DNA of 64,000 nucleotides from Rhodococcus sp. H36-A4 (GCF_027158005.1 NZ_JAPVLQ010000004.1:344723-408722), one strand, 5' to 3'; numbered from the stretch's first letter, positions 34,723-44,986 are shown. The notes: a model not told the origin generated them from the sequence alone. Made by a program: numbers and translations.

Positions 34723-36456
34723 ATGTCGTCGACAACCGACGCGACAACCGATGCGACCGGCGCGAAATCGCCTGATGTTGCACCCAGAGAGCGCACCGCA
34801 CGGCCCACCAAGCGCCGCGCCGAAGGCCAGTGGGCCCTCGGATACCGCGAGCCCCTCAACGCCAACGAGCAGGCGAAGAAGGACGACAACCCGCTGAACG
34901 TGCGGGCGCGCATCGAGAACATCTACTCCAAGCAGGGGTTCGACAGCATCGACAAGAGCGACCTGCGTGGACGTTTCCGTTGGTGGGGCCTCTACACCCA
35001 ACGTGAGGAGGGATACGACGCCACCTTCACCGGTGACGAGAACCTCGACCTCCTCGAAGCCAAGTACTTCATGATGCGAGTGCGTTGCGACGGAGGCTCT
35101 CTGAACCTCGAGCAGTTGCGGACCATCGCCGGCATCTCGCAAGAATTCGGCCGTAACACCGCCGACCTGTCCGACCGCGAGAACGTCCAGTTCCACTGGA
35201 TCGAGGTCGAGAACGTACCGGAGATCTGGACGCGACTCGAGGCTGTCGGCCTGAAGACCACCGAAGCCTGTGGCGACTGCCCCCGCGTCGTTCTCGGCTC
35301 TCCCCTGGCCGGTGAATCCCTCGACGAGGTGCTCGATCCCACCCCCGCTATCGACGAGATCGTGCGCCGCTACATCGGCGACCCTCGTTACTCCAACCTG
35401 CCCCGCAAGTTCAAGACTGCGATCTCGGGCCAGCAGGACGTAGTCCACGAGATCAACGACGTCGCGTTCATCGGCGTGAACCACCCGGAACACGGTCCCG
35501 GACTCGATCTCTGGGTCGGCGGTGGCTTGTCCACCAACCCGATGCTCGCTCAGCGGGTCGGCGCCTGGATTCCGCTCGACGAGGTTCCCGACGTCTGGGA
35601 AGGTGTCGTCTCGATCTTCCGCGATTACGGCTACCGCCGTCTGCGCGCCAAGGCCAGGCTCAAGTTCCTCATCAAGGATTGGGGAATCGAAAAGTTCCGC
35701 GAAGTCCTCGAGACCGAATACTTGAAGCGTCCCCTCATCGACGGCCCGGCACCCGAGAAGCCGACGCGGCCCATCGATCACGTCGGTATCCAGAAGACCC
35801 AGAACGGACTCAACGCAGTCGGTTTCGCGCCGATCGCGGGCCGCGTTTCGGGAACCATTCTCGCTCGGGTTGCCGACGCCGCCGAGAAGGCCGGCAGTGA
35901 CCGAATTCGCTTCACTCCCTTCCAGAAGCTGATCATCCTCGACGTGGCCGAAGAAACTCTCGAGCCGCTGATCGCCGACCTCGACGCTCTGGGCCTCCCG
36001 GCCCGGCCGTCGCACTGGCGCAAGAACCTGATGGCCTGCTCCGGCATCGAGTTCTGCAAGCTGTCGTTCGCCGAAACACGCAAGCGCTCACAGGTTCTCG
36101 TGCCCGAACTCGAAGAGCGTCTGGCAGACATCAACGCCCAGCTCGACGTACCGATCACGATCAACATCAACGGTTGCCCCAACTCCTGCGCCCGCTCGCA
36201 GGTCGCGGACATCGGATTCAAGGGCCAATTGGTCGACGACGGTGAAGGCAATCAGGTCGAAGGCTTCCAGGTTCACCTGGGCGGCAGCCTAGGCTTCGAC
36301 ACTGCCTTCGGCCGAAAGCTACGCCAACACAAGGTCACCAGCGTCGAGATGGGTGACTACATCGATCGCGTCGTACGGCAGTTCGTGAAGAACCGCAACG
36401 AGGGCGAACGTTTCGCCGAATGGGCCGTGCGAGCAGACGAGGCGGATATGCGATGA
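34723..36456 (+). CDS. sir: Ferredoxin-dependent assimilatory sulfite reductase
   Basis: A 577-residue siroheme/4Fe-4S enzyme reducing sulfite to sulfide with electrons from ferredoxin. The start is ATG 34723, 8 bases after AGGAG; the first ATG at 34708 lies upstream of that site. The four cluster ligands are C438, C444, C484 and C488 (ACSGIEFCKLSF and NGCPNSCAR). The mycobacterial NirA family has an unusual Tyr-Cys cross-link near the active site; Y91 (in RWWGLYTQ) and C182 (in EACGDCPR) are placed to form it here. It is the first large gene of the operon sir-cysH-cysD-cysN-chelatase, and its stop overlaps cysH. Confidence 0.95.
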   Translation: MSSTTDATTDATGAKSPDVAPRERTARPTKRRAEGQWALGYREPLNANEQAKKDDNPLNVRARIENIYSKQGFDSIDKSDLRGRFRWWGLYTQREEGYDATFTGDENLDLLEAKYFMMRVRCDGGSLNLEQLRTIAGISQEFGRNTADLSDRENVQFHWIEVENVPEIWTRLEAVGLKTTEACGDCPRVVLGSPLAGESLDEVLDPTPAIDEIVRRYIGDPRYSNLPRKFKTAISGQQDVVHEINDVAFIGVNHPEHGPGLDLWVGGGLSTNPMLAQRVGAWIPLDEVPDVWEGVVSIFRDYGYRRLRAKARLKFLIKDWGIEKFREVLETEYLKRPLIDGPAPEKPTRPIDHVGIQKTQNGLNAVGFAPIAGRVSGTILARVADAAEKAGSDRIRFTPFQKLIILDVAEETLEPLIADLDALGLPARPSHWRKNLMACSGIEFCKLSFAETRKRSQVLVPELEERLADINAQLDVPITININGCPNSCARSQVADIGFKGQLVDDGEGNQVEGFQVHLGGSLGFDTAFGRKLRQHKVTSVEMGDYIDRVVRQFVKNRNEGERFAEWAVRADEADMR

Positions 36457-37163
36457 GAACTCGAATGAATCTTTCGGTCGAGGAGCTGAAGGCGATCGCG
36501 GAGCGCGGTGCTCGCGAACTCGACGGAGCCGACGCACACGAATTGCTGGCATGGACCGAACGCGAATTCGGAACCGACTACATCGTGGCGTCGAACATGC
36601 AGGACGCAGTGCTGGTACACCTTGCAGCCCAGGTACACCCGGGCATCGACGTCCTGTTCCTCGAAACCGGCTATCACTTCGCGGAAACCATCGGCACTCG
36701 CGATGCGGTAGAGGCCGTCTACGGTGTGAAGATCGTCAACGCCCGCGCCGAACTGACTGTGCCGCAACAAGATGCAGTAGAGGGCAAAGATCTTTTCGCT
36801 CGCGAGCCGAATCGATGCTGCGCCATGCGCAAGGTCGCTCCCCTGAAGAACGAGCTTGCAAACTACAGCGCCTGGGTGACCGGCATCCGTAGAGTCGAAT
36901 CGCCCACCCGCGCGAATGCGCCACTCATCTCCTTCGACGACGGCTTCGGCCTGGTGAAGATCAATCCGATCGCAGCCTGGTCGGACGAGGACATGCAAAA
37001 CTACATCGACGAGCACTCCATACTCGTCAATCCGCTTGTCGACGAAGGCTATCCATCGATCGGGTGCGCACCTTGCACCGTCAAGCCCGCCCCCGGCGCC
37101 GATCCGCGTAGCGGACGGTGGGCCGGTAAGGCCAAAACCGAATGTGGGTTGCACGCATCATGA
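36453..37163 (+). CDS. cysH: Adenylylsulfate (APS) reductase
   Basis: A 236-residue thioredoxin-dependent reductase. The 4Fe-4S cysteines of the APS type are present: C122-C123 in NRCCAMRK and C205, C208 in GCAPC. The C-terminal catalytic Cys is C231 in ECGLH. These mark APS rather than PAPS as the substrate, so no APS kinase is needed. The start is ATG 36453, overlapping the sir stop (ATGA); its own stop overlaps cysD the same way. Together they reduce activated sulfate to sulfite, which sir then reduces. Confidence 0.95.
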   Translation: MRTRMNLSVEELKAIAERGARELDGADAHELLAWTEREFGTDYIVASNMQDAVLVHLAAQVHPGIDVLFLETGYHFAETIGTRDAVEAVYGVKIVNARAELTVPQQDAVEGKDLFAREPNRCCAMRKVAPLKNELANYSAWVTGIRRVESPTRANAPLISFDDGFGLVKINPIAAWSDEDMQNYIDEHSILVNPLVDEGYPSIGCAPCTVKPAPGADPRSGRWAGKAKTECGLHAS

Positions 37164-38104
37164 CACTGGACACGACAGCTGTAGAAACTCACCGAACACT
37201 GCTCGACAGCGATCGATTCGATACACTCGACGCGCTCGAGTCCGAGGCGATCCACATTTTCCGTGAGGTAGCAGGCGAGTTCGAGCGCCCGGTCATTCTC
37301 TTCTCCGGCGGCAAGGACTCCACCGTTTTGCTGCACTTGGCGATCAAGGCCTTCTGGCCTGCGCCACTTCCGTTCTCGCTGCTGCACGTCGACACCGGCC
37401 ACAACCTGCAGGAAGTGCTGGACTTTCGCGACTACATAGTCGCCAAGTACAACCTCCGCCTGCACATCGCCAGCGTCGAGGACTACATCGCCGACGGCCG
37501 GCTCACCGAACGTCCCGACGGCATCCGCAACCCCCTTCAGACCGTTCCGCTACTGGACTCGATCGCAGAGAATCGCTTCGACGCCATCTTCGGTGGTGCA
37601 CGCCGCGACGAGGAGCGCGCTCGCGCAAAGGAGCGCATCTTCTCCCTTCGCAACGCGTTCGGCCAGTGGGACCCGAAGAAGCAGCGTCCGGAACTGTGGA
37701 ACCTCTACAACGGTAAGCATTCGCCGGGTGAGCAAGTTCGAGTGTTCCCGTTGAGCAACTTCACCGAACTGGACATCTGGCGTTACATCGCCCGCGAAGA
37801 TGTCGAATTGGCGTCCATCTACTACGCCCACCAGCGCCCGGTGTACCAGCGCGATGGAATGTGGATGACTCCCGGCGTGTGGGGCGGCCCGAGCGAATCC
37901 GAGGAGCTGAAGACTCTGTCGGTTCGGTACCGAACCGTGGGCGATGGTTCCACCACCGGCGCAGTTCTCTCCGATGCCGCGGACAACGACGCGATTCTTG
38001 CCGAGGTCGCGGCATCTCGGCTCACCGAACGTGGTGCCACTCGCGGAGACGATCGTGTTTCCGAGGCTGCCATGGAAGACCGCAAGCGCGAAGGATACTT
38101 CTGA
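37160..38104 (+). CDS. cysD: Sulfate adenylyltransferase subunit 2
   Basis: A 314-residue ATP-pyrophosphatase-fold subunit that makes adenylylsulfate from ATP and sulfate with CysN. The PP-loop is FSGGKDST. Other conserved blocks are HVDTGHNLQEVLDFRD, GGARRDEERARAKERIFS and the C-terminal GATRGDDRVSEAAMEDRKREGYF. The start is ATG 37160, overlapping the cysH stop; the stop shares a base with the cysN start (TGATG). The overlap chain implies one polycistronic message. Confidence 0.96.
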   Translation: MTLDTTAVETHRTLLDSDRFDTLDALESEAIHIFREVAGEFERPVILFSGGKDSTVLLHLAIKAFWPAPLPFSLLHVDTGHNLQEVLDFRDYIVAKYNLRLHIASVEDYIADGRLTERPDGIRNPLQTVPLLDSIAENRFDAIFGGARRDEERARAKERIFSLRNAFGQWDPKKQRPELWNLYNGKHSPGEQVRVFPLSNFTELDIWRYIAREDVELASIYYAHQRPVYQRDGMWMTPGVWGGPSESEELKTLSVRYRTVGDGSTTGAVLSDAADNDAILAEVAASRLTERGATRGDDRVSEAAMEDRKREGYF

Positions 38105-39414
38105 TGAGCAACTCTCGTTCCGGTACACAGCTTCTACGGCTTGCGACCGCTGGGAGCGTCGACGACGGCAAGTCCACTCTGGTCGGGCGACTGCTCTACG
38201 ACACGAAATCTGTTCTTGCCGACCAGATCGATGCCGTCACTCGGGCATCGGTCGACCGTGGACTGAGCACGCCGGACCTGTCACTGCTGGTCGACGGCCT
38301 GCGTGCTGAGCGCGAACAGGGCATCACGATCGATGTTGCCTACCGGTACTTCGCGACGCCCGCGCGTTCGTTCGTTCTCGCCGATACGCCCGGCCACGTT
38401 CAGTACACCCGTAACACCGTCTCCGGTGCGTCCACAGCTCAGCTCGTCATACTTCTCGTCGATGCACGCAAGGGTGTCATCACGCAAACACGTAGGCATG
38501 CAGCGGTTCTCGCACTGCTCGGGGTACCCAAGTTGGTGTTGGCCGTCAACAAGATCGACCTCGTGGAGAATCCGGAGCAGGTATTCGCGGACATCTCGGA
38601 AGAATTCAACTCTCTGACGAGTTCACTCGGCTGGGCTACCGAGGATGTCACCGAGATACCGGTGTCCGCCCTTCATGGTGACAATGTGGCGGTGCGCTCG
38701 ACCAAGACCCCGTACTACGACGGCCCGACGCTGATCGAGCATCTCGAGTCCGTCCCGGTGGACGCGGAACCTCATCGAGTCGGACTGCGATTCCCCGTGC
38801 AGTACGTAATCCGTCCGCGCACAGCCGAATTTCCGGACTACCGCGGCTACGCCGGCCAAGTCGCAGCGGGAACGGTGTCCCCCGGTGACGAAGTCGTCGT
38901 GTTGCCCTCGGGGGTACGCACGACCATCGAGCGCATCGATACGGCCGATGGCGAACTCGGATCGGCCCATGCCGGCCGCAGCGTCACGTTGATTCTCACC
39001 GACGACGTCGACGTGTCTCGAGGTGACACCATCGCGTCCCCGCAGGATGCGCCGGAGGCCCTCGGCGACTTCGACGCCACTGTGTGCTGGCTCGCCGAGA
39101 AGCCTCTGCGGCCCGGTGCACGACTGCTGCTCAAGCACGGAACGCGCACCACGCAGGCCATCGTCGGTTCGCTGGTGGAGCGGTTCGACGAACAAAACTT
39201 GACGTCCGAGCCGTCACCGGAATCGCTGGAGCTCAACGACATCGGTCGAATCTCAGTTCGTGTTGCCGAGCCGATCGTGGCGGATGACTACCGGGTCAAC
39301 CGTCACACCGGAAGCTTTCTGCTGATCGACCCCAACGGCGGAAACACCCTCGCTGCCGGTCTGGTCGGCGACGCGTTGTCCGCCGTCGAGCTCGGGACGC
39401 CGACACCGGTGTGA
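38104..39414 (+). CDS. cysN: Sulfate adenylyltransferase subunit 1 (GTPase)
   Basis: A 436-residue elongation-factor-like GTPase that drives the CysD reaction. G1 is GSVDDGKSTLVGR, G3 is LADTPGHVQYTRN and G4 is VNKIDLV. There is no C-terminal APS kinase (CysC) domain, unlike the CysNC fusion of M. tuberculosis. This fits with APS reductase as the next step. The start is ATG 38104; the stop overlaps the chelatase start (GTGA). Confidence 0.95.
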   Translation: MSNSRSGTQLLRLATAGSVDDGKSTLVGRLLYDTKSVLADQIDAVTRASVDRGLSTPDLSLLVDGLRAEREQGITIDVAYRYFATPARSFVLADTPGHVQYTRNTVSGASTAQLVILLVDARKGVITQTRRHAAVLALLGVPKLVLAVNKIDLVENPEQVFADISEEFNSLTSSLGWATEDVTEIPVSALHGDNVAVRSTKTPYYDGPTLIEHLESVPVDAEPHRVGLRFPVQYVIRPRTAEFPDYRGYAGQVAAGTVSPGDEVVVLPSGVRTTIERIDTADGELGSAHAGRSVTLILTDDVDVSRGDTIASPQDAPEALGDFDATVCWLAEKPLRPGARLLLKHGTRTTQAIVGSLVERFDEQNLTSEPSPESLELNDIGRISVRVAEPIVADDYRVNRHTGSFLLIDPNGGNTLAAGLVGDALSAVELGTPTPV

Positions 39415-40160
39415 GCGTGCTGATTGCCACCGCTCACGGTAGCCGCGATCCGCGCTCGGCTCGTACGGTGCACGCAGTTGTAGATAGAATCCGACTTCGG
39501 CGCCCGGATGTGGATGTGAGAGTGGCGTTTCTGGACCTCACGGAGCCACACGTCGATCGAGTGATCGACGATGTCGCGCTGGCGGGCGCCGACTCGGCAG
39601 TCGTCGTTCCGCTGCTACTCGGGAGCGCGTTTCATGCGAGAGTGGACTTGCCGACGATGCTCGATGAGGCACGGCAGCGGAACCCTGGATTGTCGCTGGT
39701 GCAGGCCGACGTACTGGGCGAGGACCAGCGGTTGGTCGATGCCGTTCGCTCTCGCGTATTCGACGCAGGCGTCGACGTCGGCGACCCCGATGTCGGTGTC
39801 CTTTTCGCCGCCGTCGGATCCTCGGACGGTGCCGCCAACGAACGCACTCGTGCCATTGCTCGAGACGTTCTCACGGGAACTCGTTGGCGCGAGGCCGTGA
39901 CATGTTTTGCGACCGTGCCGAATCCGGGCCCTGCCGAGGCTCTCCAGCTTCTGCACAGCGCCGGTGCGAGAAAGATGGTGCTCGCGCCTTGGTTCCTCGC
40001 ACCGGGGTTGCTGACCGACCGGGTATCCGCAGTCGTGGACGCATCAGGTTTCGAGGTCGTCCGAGCGGACGTCATCGGTGCGCATTCGTCGGTGGCCGAG
40101 GTGGTGTCCCATCGTTACGATTGCGCTCTGACGCAGACTGCCCGATCGGTCCTTCGCTGA
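39411..40160 (+). CDS. Sirohydrochlorin chelatase-like protein (CbiX/SirB)
   Basis: A 249-residue class II chelatase. It has two half-domains, with the metal-binding His early in ATAHGSRDPRS (H9) and a second in GSAFHARVDLP. It is likely to insert iron into sirohydrochlorin to make siroheme, the cofactor of the sulfite reductase in the same operon; in mycobacteria a chelatase lies at the same place (Rv2393). A cobalt chelatase role cannot be excluded. GTG 39411 overlaps the cysN stop by 4 bases. Confidence 0.88.
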   Translation: MSVLIATAHGSRDPRSARTVHAVVDRIRLRRPDVDVRVAFLDLTEPHVDRVIDDVALAGADSAVVVPLLLGSAFHARVDLPTMLDEARQRNPGLSLVQADVLGEDQRLVDAVRSRVFDAGVDVGDPDVGVLFAAVGSSDGAANERTRAIARDVLTGTRWREAVTCFATVPNPGPAEALQLLHSAGARKMVLAPWFLAPGLLTDRVSAVVDASGFEVVRADVIGAHSSVAEVVSHRYDCALTQTARSVLR

Positions 40161-40202
40161 GGGTCCCGACCTGTCTTCCGACACTCCTGCGAGACTGTCG
40201 AG

Positions 40203-40907
40203 ATGGACGACGAGTGGTTGGACGAGGATCTTCGACAGGATATCTCCGAGGGGCGTTGGGTCGCCGACAGCGTAACGTTCGCCCCCACTACGACAGTGGG
40301 CTCCCTCGTCCCCGCAGGATTCGACGCCTACGCCCGAATTTTGTACCCGGTACGTCTGTCGAATCCCGACGGCGACAGCCGCCTGGTGCGTTGGTCCGAC
40401 ATTGCACGTCACACCGGCACGATCGCCCACGCCGAGATGGAACTCCACGCACTCACAGCGAAAACAGGACCTGGGTTCCTTCGCTCGGATCCCCCTACCC
40501 CGGCTGCACAAGTCCTCGACTGGCGCGAACAACTCGAGGGAGTGGTGCAGGTGCTCGCCCAGCACACCAGCACGCCTGACGACTGCTGGTTCGCATTCTG
40601 GGAAGGCAACACCTCCCTCGACGACATACGCACGACTGCACCGACCGTTACGATCGGCGGCTTCGACTACTTTCTGCTCAGAGGACACGGCGCACGCGCC
40701 ACACAGCCCTTCCGTGCACTTGCACCGCACATCTGGTGGCCCGCCGACCACTCATGGTGCATGGTCGCCCACTTCGATTTCCCCTGCGTCTATCTCGGAG
40801 GAAGCCATCAGGCGGTAGGGGACGTACTCGCCATGCCTGAGATCGAGGCGTGGCCTGCGCGAGTCGACCAGATCGTCACTGCAGACAACGATCACCTCAA
40901 TAGGTAG
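40203..40907 (+). CDS. Conserved actinobacterial protein of unknown function
   Basis: A 234-residue protein with no signal peptide or membrane segment. It starts [19 protein letters not shown] and has many Trp ([29 protein letters not shown]). The block [17 protein letters not shown] occurs in a family of uncharacterised actinobacterial proteins; I recall nothing about function. The ATG follows GAGACT 6 bases upstream, so it could be leaderless, independent of the sulfur operon. Its 3' end overlaps the cysA 3' end by 11 bases. Confidence 0.75.
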   Translation: MDDEWLDEDLRQDISEGRWVADSVTFAPTTTVGSLVPAGFDAYARILYPVRLSNPDGDSRLVRWSDIARHTGTIAHAEMELHALTAKTGPGFLRSDPPTPAAQVLDWREQLEGVVQVLAQHTSTPDDCWFAFWEGNTSLDDIRTTAPTVTIGGFDYFLLRGHGARATQPFRALAPHIWWPADHSWCMVAHFDFPCVYLGGSHQAVGDVLAMPEIEAWPARVDQIVTADNDHLNR

Positions 40908-41955
40908 ATCCGGCGGCCGTCGCCACCGTGCCCTTGGAATTGAGGATCTTCGGGATCCGTGTGGCGCGCACGTACACCGTCTCCCCGGCGTTGAGCTGGA
41001 GCGCTTCACTGTCGCCGCGAGTGATCTGCGCGGTGAAGGGTTCTCCCGTTGCAGCATTCTTCAGTTCGACCTTCACCTCGAACCCCAGGCGCACGACGCG
41101 TTCGACGATGGCGCGAGTCACGCCCGCAGATTCTGCTGTCCCGTTCTCCTGCGCCAGCGCCATGCTCGGATCCCGACCGACGCGAATGTCGTGCGGTCGG
41201 ACCAGTAGTCCGTTGAGCTTGGCGACCTGCCCGAGGAAGGACATCACGAAGTCGTTCTCAGGACGATCGTAAAGGTCCTCGGGAGTACCGACCTGCTCGA
41301 TCCTCCCCTTGTTGAGCACCGCGATCCGGTCGGCAACATCGAGGGCCTCTTCTTGATCGTGTGTCACCAATACCGTCGTGACATGCACCTCGTCGTGCAA
41401 TCGACGCAGCCAGGTTCGAAGATCCTCACGGACCTTCGCGTCGAGCGCGCCGAAGGGCTCGTCGAGCAGCAGCACTTGCGGGTCGACCGCGAGCGCGCGG
41501 GCGAGTGCCATCCGCTGCCGCTGGCCGCCCGAAAGCTGCGCCGGGAACCTCGTCTGGAAGCCGGCGAGGCCGACGATCTCGAGGAGTTCGTCCACCTTCC
41601 GCTTGATTTCCGGTTTCGGTCGCTTCCTGATCTTCAGTCCGAATGCGACGTTGTCCCGAACGCTGAGGTGTTTGAAGGCTGCATAGTGCTGGAAAACGAA
41701 TCCGATCTCACGACGCTGTGGGCTCACCCACGTCACATCCTGGCCCGCCAGGACAACCTGACCGGAGTCGAGTTGCTCGAGGCCCGCAATCGACCTCAGC
41801 AGGGTCGACTTACCGGAGCCGCTGGGCCCGAGCAACGCCGTCAGCGATCCCTTCGGGATGTCGATGCTGACGTTGTCGAGTGCGGCGAAGTCGCCGTATT
41901 TCTTGTTGGCGCCGACAACGGAGATCTCGATCTCGTTGTTCTTCGATCCGGTCAT
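40897..41955 (-). CDS. cysA: Sulfate/thiosulfate ABC transporter ATP-binding protein
   Basis: A 352-residue importer ATPase. Walker A is GPSGSGKST, the signature is [11 protein letters not shown], Walker B is [12 protein letters not shown] and the H-loop is [10 protein letters not shown]-terminal TOBE-type domain (about 245-352) is present. The start is ATG 41955, sharing a base with the cysW stop (TAATG); an open frame further upstream belongs to cysW in another frame. It is the last gene of sbp-cysT-cysW-cysA. Confidence 0.94.
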   Translation of the reverse strand: MTGSKNNEIEISVVGANKKYGDFAALDNVSIDIPKGSLTALLGPSGSGKSTLLRSIAGLEQLDSGQVVLAGQDVTWVSPQRREIGFVFQHYAAFKHLSVRDNVAFGLKIRKRPKPEIKRKVDELLEIVGLAGFQTRFPAQLSGGQRQRMALARALAVDPQVLLLDEPFGALDAKVREDLRTWLRRLHDEVHVTTVLVTHDQEEALDVADRIAVLNKGRIEQVGTPEDLYDRPENDFVMSFLGQVAKLNGLLVRPHDIRVGRDPSMALAQENGTAESAGVTRAIVERVVRLGFEVKVELKNAATGEPFTAQITRGDSEALQLNAGETVYVRATRIPKILNSKGTVATAAGSTY

Positions 41956-42755
41956 TACTTCGTCCTCTTTTTGTCGAGGGCAGTCATCAGCAGCAATACG
42001 ATGACGGCAATTGCCATGAGCAAGGTGGATGCGGCGTATGCACCCGCTTGGTTGAAGTCCTCGTATCGTGAATTCACCAACAGCGTCAGCGTCTGAGAGA
42101 CGCCTGGCAAGTTGGTCGACACCATGATCACGGCGCCGAACTCGCCGAGCGAACGCGCAACGGTCAGAACGATTCCGTACGTCAGGCCCCAGCGAATGGC
42201 AGGAAGGGTGATCCTCCAGAAGGTCTGCATCGAGGAAGCCCCCAACGTCGATGCAGCTTCTTCCTGCTCTTCGCCGATCTCGTAGAGCACCGGCTCCACT
42301 TCGCGCACCACGAAGGGCAGCGTCACGAAGATCGTTGCTATCACCATGCCGGGCAGGGCGAAGATGATTTTGAAGCCGAGACTCTCGATGCCGCCGAACC
42401 AACCGTTTGCGCCCCACAGCAGGATGAGCGCGACGCCGGTCACGATGGGCGACACCGCAAATGGAAGGTCCACGATGGCCTCGAGGACGCCCCTTCCACG
42501 GAATCGTCCACGCACGAGTGCAAGGGCAGTGATGACTCCGAACACGACGTTGATCGGAACGACGATCGCGACGATCAGGAGCGACAGTTGCAGCGCCGAC
42601 TGGGCGGCCGGTGTCGTTATCAGTCCCCAGAACTCGGCGACCCCATTTTCGAACGTCCGATAGAGGATGGCACCGAGCGGAAACAACACCAGTGCAGCGA
42701 GATAGAACAACGCAACGACACGCAGAGAGAGTTTGACCGGAAGTCCGAGCTTCAT
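41955..42755 (-). CDS. cysW: Sulfate ABC transporter permease CysW
   Basis: A 266-residue permease with six membrane segments. The EAA-type cytoplasmic loop that contacts the ATPase is [23 protein letters not shown]. Its ATG overlaps the cysT stop by 4 bases, and its stop overlaps the cysA start. With CysT it forms the translocation pore. CysW is distinguished from CysT by gene order and by the ending ([11 protein letters not shown]). Confidence 0.93.
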   Translation of the reverse strand: MKLGLPVKLSLRVVALFYLAALVLFPLGAILYRTFENGVAEFWGLITTPAAQSALQLSLLIVAIVVPINVVFGVITALALVRGRFRGRGVLEAIVDLPFAVSPIVTGVALILLWGANGWFGGIESLGFKIIFALPGMVIATIFVTLPFVVREVEPVLYEIGEEQEEAASTLGASSMQTFWRITLPAIRWGLTYGIVLTVARSLGEFGAVIMVSTNLPGVSQTLTLLVNSRYEDFNQAGAYAASTLLMAIAVIVLLLMTALDKKRTK

Positions 42756-43573
42756 CGGATCTGTTCCTCTCTTCGAGCGAGTCGACTTCCCACGATGCGA
42801 AGAACGAACAACACGACGAAAGCCAACGTCAGCAACACGACCGAGATCGCCGCTGCGTCCACCTGATGGTCGTACTCGATCAATTCACGGATGTACTGGG
42901 ATGCGATCTGCGTTTGCCCTGGAATGTTGCCACCGATGAGCACAACCGATCCGAATTCGCCGATAGCCCTGGCGAAGGCCAAGCCCGCGCCGCTCAGAAC
43001 TGCGGGCATCAGCACCGGAAGCACGATGCGCCGAAAGATCGTCCAGTTCCCTGCCCCCAGCGATGCCGCCGCCTCCTCGACTTCCTTGTCGAGCTCGATG
43101 AGTACGGGTTGTACCGCTCTCACCACGAACGGCAAGGTGACGAACAGCAACGCTACGACGACGGCGGGCTTGGTCGCATTGAAGACCAGGCCGATGGGGC
43201 TGGTGGGGCCGTAGAGCGAGAGCAACACCAGGCTCGCCACGATCGTCGGCAATGCGAACGGCAAGTCGATCACCGCGTTGACGAATCGTTTGCCCGGGAA
43301 CTCGTCCCGAACGAGCACCCACGCGATCAGCGTGCCGAGGAAGAGGTTGACGACCGCGGTGGCAGCCGACACTTCCAGCGTCACCTTGAATGTCGCGACC
43401 GCACGCGGCTGGGTTACCGCATCCCAAAAGCCGGCAAGCCCGTTGTCGAACGACTTGACCAGCAACGCTGCAAGCGGCAGCAACACGATGATGCTCAACC
43501 ACAGCACTGCCACTCCGAGGCCGAGGGGGCCGACGGAGCCGGGACCGCGGAACTTGCGCCCCTTACGCGACAT
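42752..43573 (-). CDS. cysT: Sulfate ABC transporter permease CysT
   Basis: A 273-residue permease, the first of the pair. The EAA loop is [25 protein letters not shown]. Six membrane segments are evident, beginning [21 protein letters not shown]. The opening motif [12 protein letters not shown] is a basic cytoplasmic tail. Starts 45 bases after sbp and overlaps cysW by 4 bases. Also named cysU in some systems. Confidence 0.93.
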   Translation of the reverse strand: MSRKGRKFRGPGSVGPLGLGVAVLWLSIIVLLPLAALLVKSFDNGLAGFWDAVTQPRAVATFKVTLEVSAATAVVNLFLGTLIAWVLVRDEFPGKRFVNAVIDLPFALPTIVASLVLLSLYGPTSPIGLVFNATKPAVVVALLFVTLPFVVRAVQPVLIELDKEVEEAAASLGAGNWTIFRRIVLPVLMPAVLSGAGLAFARAIGEFGSVVLIGGNIPGQTQIASQYIRELIEYDHQVDAAAISVVLLTLAFVVLFVLRIVGSRLARREEQIR

Positions 43574-43618
43574 TGCGCGCCTTGACCGTGACTCGGCCGA
43601 TAGTGGTCGACATGGTTC

Positions 43619-44641
43619 CTACTCGGTGTTTTCGCTGTAGATGGTCGTGATCGCACCGCTGTCACCGAACAGATCTGCGTCGACCTGACTCCAGCCACCC
43701 AGATCGTCGATGGTGCGCAGCTTCTCCGGAGTGAAGAACTTGTCCGAGTACTGGGTTGCAACGTCCGGATCGACGGGTCGGAATCCGGCCTCCGCCCAGA
43801 TCTTCTGTCCCTCGTCGGTATAGATGTAGTCGTTGAGCGCATTGGCCAGTTCCAGCTGGCCGCTGGTGTTCACCACTGCAACGGGGTTTTCGATACGGAA
43901 GGTATCGGCCACATCGATGTGCTCGACCTTCTCGCCCTGCTCTTCGATGAGGAGTGCTTCGTTCTCATAGCTGATCAGCACGTCACCCTGCCCCTGCAGG
44001 AACGCCTCGGTCGCCGCTCGACCCGATTCCGGTTGTACCGGAAAGTGTCCCGAGACGAGCTTCTGGACGTAGTCGAGACCCGCCTGCCGATCCTGACCGC
44101 CGTTGCTCATTGCCGCATACGGCGCCAGCAGATTCCACTTGGCCGAACCGGAACTGAGCGGGCTCGGGCTGATGACCTGGACATCAGGGGAGAGCAGGTC
44201 GTCCCACGTTCGAATATTCTTCGGGTTCCCCTCACGGACGACCAAGGTGACGACCGAACCGAAAGGCACACCGCCGTAAGCGTTCTGGTTCCAATCCTCG
44301 TCGACCTTGCCCGCCTTGACCAACCGTGTCACATCCGGCTCGACGGAGAAATTCACGATGTCTGCCGGGGCACCGTCGACCACTTTGCGTGATTGGTTGC
44401 CCGAGGCACCGTAGTCGGCGTTGATCGAACTATCTTCGCCCGCTTCGCTTCCCGCGAATGCAAGCCCAATCGCATCCCAGCCGTTCTTCGGCACTGCGTA
44501 ACCGACGAGGGTCAGTGCGGTGCCACCCGAGGATCCGCCCGAGTCACCGACGACGTCGCTGGATCCACCTCCGCAGGCGGAAAGAACGAGAGTTCCCACC
44601 GCAACGAAGGTGGTAAGCAGGTAGCGAGAGCTGTGTCTCAT
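43619..44641 (-). CDS. Sulfate-binding lipoprotein
   Basis: A 340-residue periplasmic-type sulfate-binding protein, counterpart of mycobacterial SubI (Rv2400c). The lipobox is LVLSACGGG, with the lipidated C23 if the start is ATG 44641 (MRHSSRYLLT). An ATG at 44659 is an alternative and overlaps the stop of a small upstream ORF. The mature part has ISPSPLSSGSAKWNLLAPYAA and YENEALLIEE, typical of Sbp/CysP. It is the first gene of the transporter operon. A cysteine-containing leader ORF precedes it (44881-44973). Confidence 0.92.
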   Translation of the reverse strand: MRHSSRYLLTTFVAVGTLVLSACGGGSSDVVGDSGGSSGGTALTLVGYAVPKNGWDAIGLAFAGSEAGEDSSINADYGASGNQSRKVVDGAPADIVNFSVEPDVTRLVKAGKVDEDWNQNAYGGVPFGSVVTLVVREGNPKNIRTWDDLLSPDVQVISPSPLSSGSAKWNLLAPYAAMSNGGQDRQAGLDYVQKLVSGHFPVQPESGRAATEAFLQGQGDVLISYENEALLIEEQGEKVEHIDVADTFRIENPVAVVNTSGQLELANALNDYIYTDEGQKIWAEAGFRPVDPDVATQYSDKFFTPEKLRTIDDLGGWSQVDADLFGDSGAITTIYSENTE

Positions 44642-44880
44642 CGAAAAGGAGCCTTTCATCTGTTCAGTCCGTTCGAAGCCGATTCGCGGCTGTACGAGAG
44701 GACGGTGTGCGGGCACGCATGCGCGGAACGAGAGACCAGCGCGGCGAAAGAAGAGAGGCGGCCGGTCGCCTGGATAGATGTCCGGCATCTACGTCGAACA
44801 AGCGGCGCAGCCAACGACAGGTCGCAGCGAGCAAGCAGGCTATGACGCCTGACCGTCACGGGGCCGGATCGCCAGGAGGT

Positions 44881-44973
44881 CTATGGACAACAGTCGATAT
44901 CGGCAACTGCGAGCATGCCGACCGCAATCAACGCCAACTCATGGCGGACTCGGTACTCGGCAGCGGCAGACAC
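44881..44973 (-). CDS. Leaderless leader peptide with terminal Cys-Cys upstream of sbp
   Basis: A 30-residue ORF from GTG 44973 to TAG 44881, ending GMLAVADIDCCP-stop. It has no ribosome binding site; the -10 box TAGATT ends 7 bases before the GTG, exactly as for the sir leader, so translation should start at the 5' end of the message. Two adjacent Cys codons just before the end fit a cysteine-sensing attenuator, as reported for mycobacterial sulfur operons. Same length (93 bases) as the sir leader, but a different sequence. Confirmation would need expression data; the features are read directly. Confidence 0.65.
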   Translation of the reverse strand: MSAAAEYRVRHELALIAVGMLAVADIDCCP

Positions 44974-44980
44974 GGACAGA

Positions 44981-44986
44981 AATCTA
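44981..44986 (-). promoter_or_regulatory. -10 box of the sulfate transporter leader
   Basis: TAGATT on the minus strand lies 7 bases upstream of the leader GTG. An 18-base spacer separates it from TTAGAG (45010-45005), an acceptable -35 element. The likely transcription start is the G of the start codon at 44973. Confidence 0.6.

Noticed and set aside
34687-36015. 442-codon minus-strand frame opposite sir
   Set aside because: Antisense shadow of the sulfite reductase, whose cluster and siroheme residues are all in the plus-strand frame.
44656-44859. 67-codon frame (GTG start) with four Cys as a second leader peptide of sbp
   Set aside because: No -10 box at the right distance and no ribosome binding site. 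The ORF at 44881-44973 has better promoter geometry. Kept only as a remark because its stop overlaps an alternative sbp start.
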